Positions 42,479-43,292 of a DNA stretch of 43,292 bases are shown here, one piece after another; the first letter of the stretch is position 1; each line of letters opens with the position of its first letter. Position numbers and translations under genes: made by a program. The stretch comes from an uncultured SAR116 cluster alpha proteobacterium (GTDB lineage: Bacteria > Pseudomonadota > Alphaproteobacteria > Puniceispirillales > GCA-002684695), in the NCBI GenBank assembly GCA_902522415.1, contig CABYVI010000010.1, positions 1 to 43,292 of the forward strand, in the 5' to 3' direction. The notes under the pieces were generated by a model, which searched no databases, had not been told where the DNA came from, and saw only the letters and a list, made by a program, of their open reading frames with translations.

Positions 42479-43292
42479 ATGAAATTCAAATCTAATTATA
42501 AAGAAAACTCAATTACGCCATCTAAGGTTTTTTTTGAAAAAAGAGAGACTTTGAAAAAAATTTTTCTGATTGGTTCATCTGTTTTATTATCATCAAATTA
42601 TGGATTAGCGTTTGCAAAAATTTTAGATAATGTTCAGAAAAATGAAAATTTTAAAAATACGAGGCCATTAACTTTAGAAAAATATGCCACTACTTATAAT
42701 AATTTTTATGAGTTTGGATCATCTAAAAATATATGGAGGTCAGCTCAAAAATTAGAAACTAATCCATGGGAAGTTATAATAGATGGTTTGGTTGCGAAAC
42801 CTTTGAAAATAGAGGCAAAAGAACTAGTAGAATTAATGGGCCCAATTGAGGAAAGAATTTATCGCCATAGATGTGTTGAAGCATGGGCAATGACTTTACC
42901 TTGGTCTGGTTTTGAATTCTCAAAACTTATAGAATATGTTCAACCATTAAATAATGCTAAGTATGTGCAGTTTGAAACTTTTTTAGACCCAAAAATAGCT
43001 CGAGGTCAAAAACAAAAATGGTATCCCTGGCCTTATACGGAAGGATTAACAATTCAAGAGGCTTCAAATACTCTCACCTTTATGGCAACTGGTCTTTATG
43101 GTAAAGAACTTCCAAAACAAAATGGTGCGCCATTTAGATTAGTTCTACCCTGGAAATATGGTTTTAAATCTATTAAATCAATTAAAAAAATCACATTTAC
43201 AGATAAAAAACCAATTAGTTTTTGGGAGAATCTTCAACCTTCTGAGTATGGATTTTGGGCAAATGTAAACCCAAATATCCCTCATGCCAGGT
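42479..43292 (+). CDS. msrP: Protein-methionine-sulfoxide reductase catalytic subunit MsrP (3' partial)
   Basis: The frame runs from ATG at 42479 off the right edge (about 271 codons seen). It reads as MsrP (YedY): KVFFEKRETLKKIFLIGSS is the export signal, NFYEFGSSKNIW, NPWEVIIDGLVAKPLKIEAKEL, RIYRHRCVEAWAMTLPWSGFEFSKLIEY with the Cys that binds molybdenum, KWYPWPYTEGLTI, and LPKQNGAPFRLVLPWKYGFK. MsrP repairs oxidized methionines of periplasmic proteins with electrons from MsrQ. The signal has K-R-E-T-L-K where the usual motif is R-R-x-F-L-K. It needs molybdopterin, consistent with moaD, moaE and moeA nearby. msrQ would be expected just outside the window. Confidence 0.93.
   Translation, partial: MKFKSNYKENSITPSKVFFEKRETLKKIFLIGSSVLLSSNYGLAFAKILDNVQKNENFKNTRPLTLEKYATTYNNFYEFGSSKNIWRSAQKLETNPWEVIIDGLVAKPLKIEAKELVELMGPIEERIYRHRCVEAWAMTLPWSGFEFSKLIEYVQPLNNAKYVQFETFLDPKIARGQKQKWYPWPYTEGLTIQEASNTLTFMATGLYGKELPKQNGAPFRLVLPWKYGFKSIKSIKKITFTDKKPISFWENLQPSEYGFWANVNPNIPHAR

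Noticed and set aside
1..43292. Search by eye for tRNA, rRNA, CRISPR arrays, insertion sequences and riboswitches
   Set aside because: No cloverleaf, conserved rRNA words, spaced direct repeats, transposase or known aptamer pattern was seen; a covariance-model scan would be the decisive test.

Overview
The window looks like part of a streamlined, AT-rich (about 30% G+C by eye) marine alphaproteobacterial chromosome. The evidence is gene content and synteny: petABC next to hemF; DUF1285–NUDIX–DUF6111-like–CCA transferase; lgt–midA–pgeF diverging from ubiK–proC; uvrC–pgsA followed by molybdopterin genes; very short intergenic gaps; and many ATGA stop/start overlaps. A SAR11-like or HIMB59/AEGEAN-169-like lineage is my inference, since no 16S gene or other decisive marker is present. 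No rRNA, tRNA, CRISPR array, insertion sequence or integrase was seen.

Layout. (1) 1–3140 is an accessory block: the 3' part of a large probable surface or virion-like protein with two similar beta-rich domains and a cupredoxin-like domain, a strong intrinsic terminator, a frameshifted small gene on the minus strand, a family 2 glycosyltransferase and a small DUF3467-like protein. (2) 3169–4005 is a metallo-beta-lactamase-fold hydrolase. (3) 4162–12603 is a carbohydrate block: hydroxypyruvate-isomerase-like protein, GH4 alpha-galactosidase, MFS transporter, galactokinase, galactose-1-phosphate uridylyltransferase, a DUF4864 protein, glycerol kinase and glycerophosphodiester phosphodiesterase. 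Together these could convert alpha-galactosides of glycerol, and glycerophosphodiesters, into central metabolites. (4) 12697–15388 holds an exported cyclophilin, a universal stress protein, and a TauE/SafE permease translationally coupled to a TIGR02186 membrane-anchored protein. (5) 15521–21693 runs rightward: DUF1285, NUDIX hydrolase, small membrane protein, CCA-type nucleotidyltransferase, HemF and the cytochrome bc1 complex (Rieske, cyt b, cyt c1). (6) 21697–27836 runs leftward: ychF, pth, rplY, prs, pgeF, midA and lgt. (7) 27951–29984 runs rightward: ubiK, proC, a TetR-like protein and csaA. (8) 29985–31976 is an EnvZ/OmpR-like two-component pair, followed by ilvE on the plus strand. (9) 32990–37854 is a tightly packed leftward operon: uvrC, pgsA, a fused mobB–moeA, moaD, moaE. 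(10) 37855–38180 is an AT-rich gap with two perfect tandem DnaA boxes. (11) 38181–43292 holds a Ca2+/Na+ antiporter, uvrB, an aspartate aminotransferase and the 5' part of msrP, a molybdopterin enzyme that would use the cofactor made with the moa/moe products.

Most of the window is housekeeping. The parts most worth a second look are the tandem DnaA boxes, the loss of conserved aspartates in the CCA-type transferase, the MobB–MoeA fusion, the possible galactosylglycerol catabolic block, and the accessory left end with its decayed gene and copper-site-like surface protein. I did not find a clear, wholly new multi-gene system.
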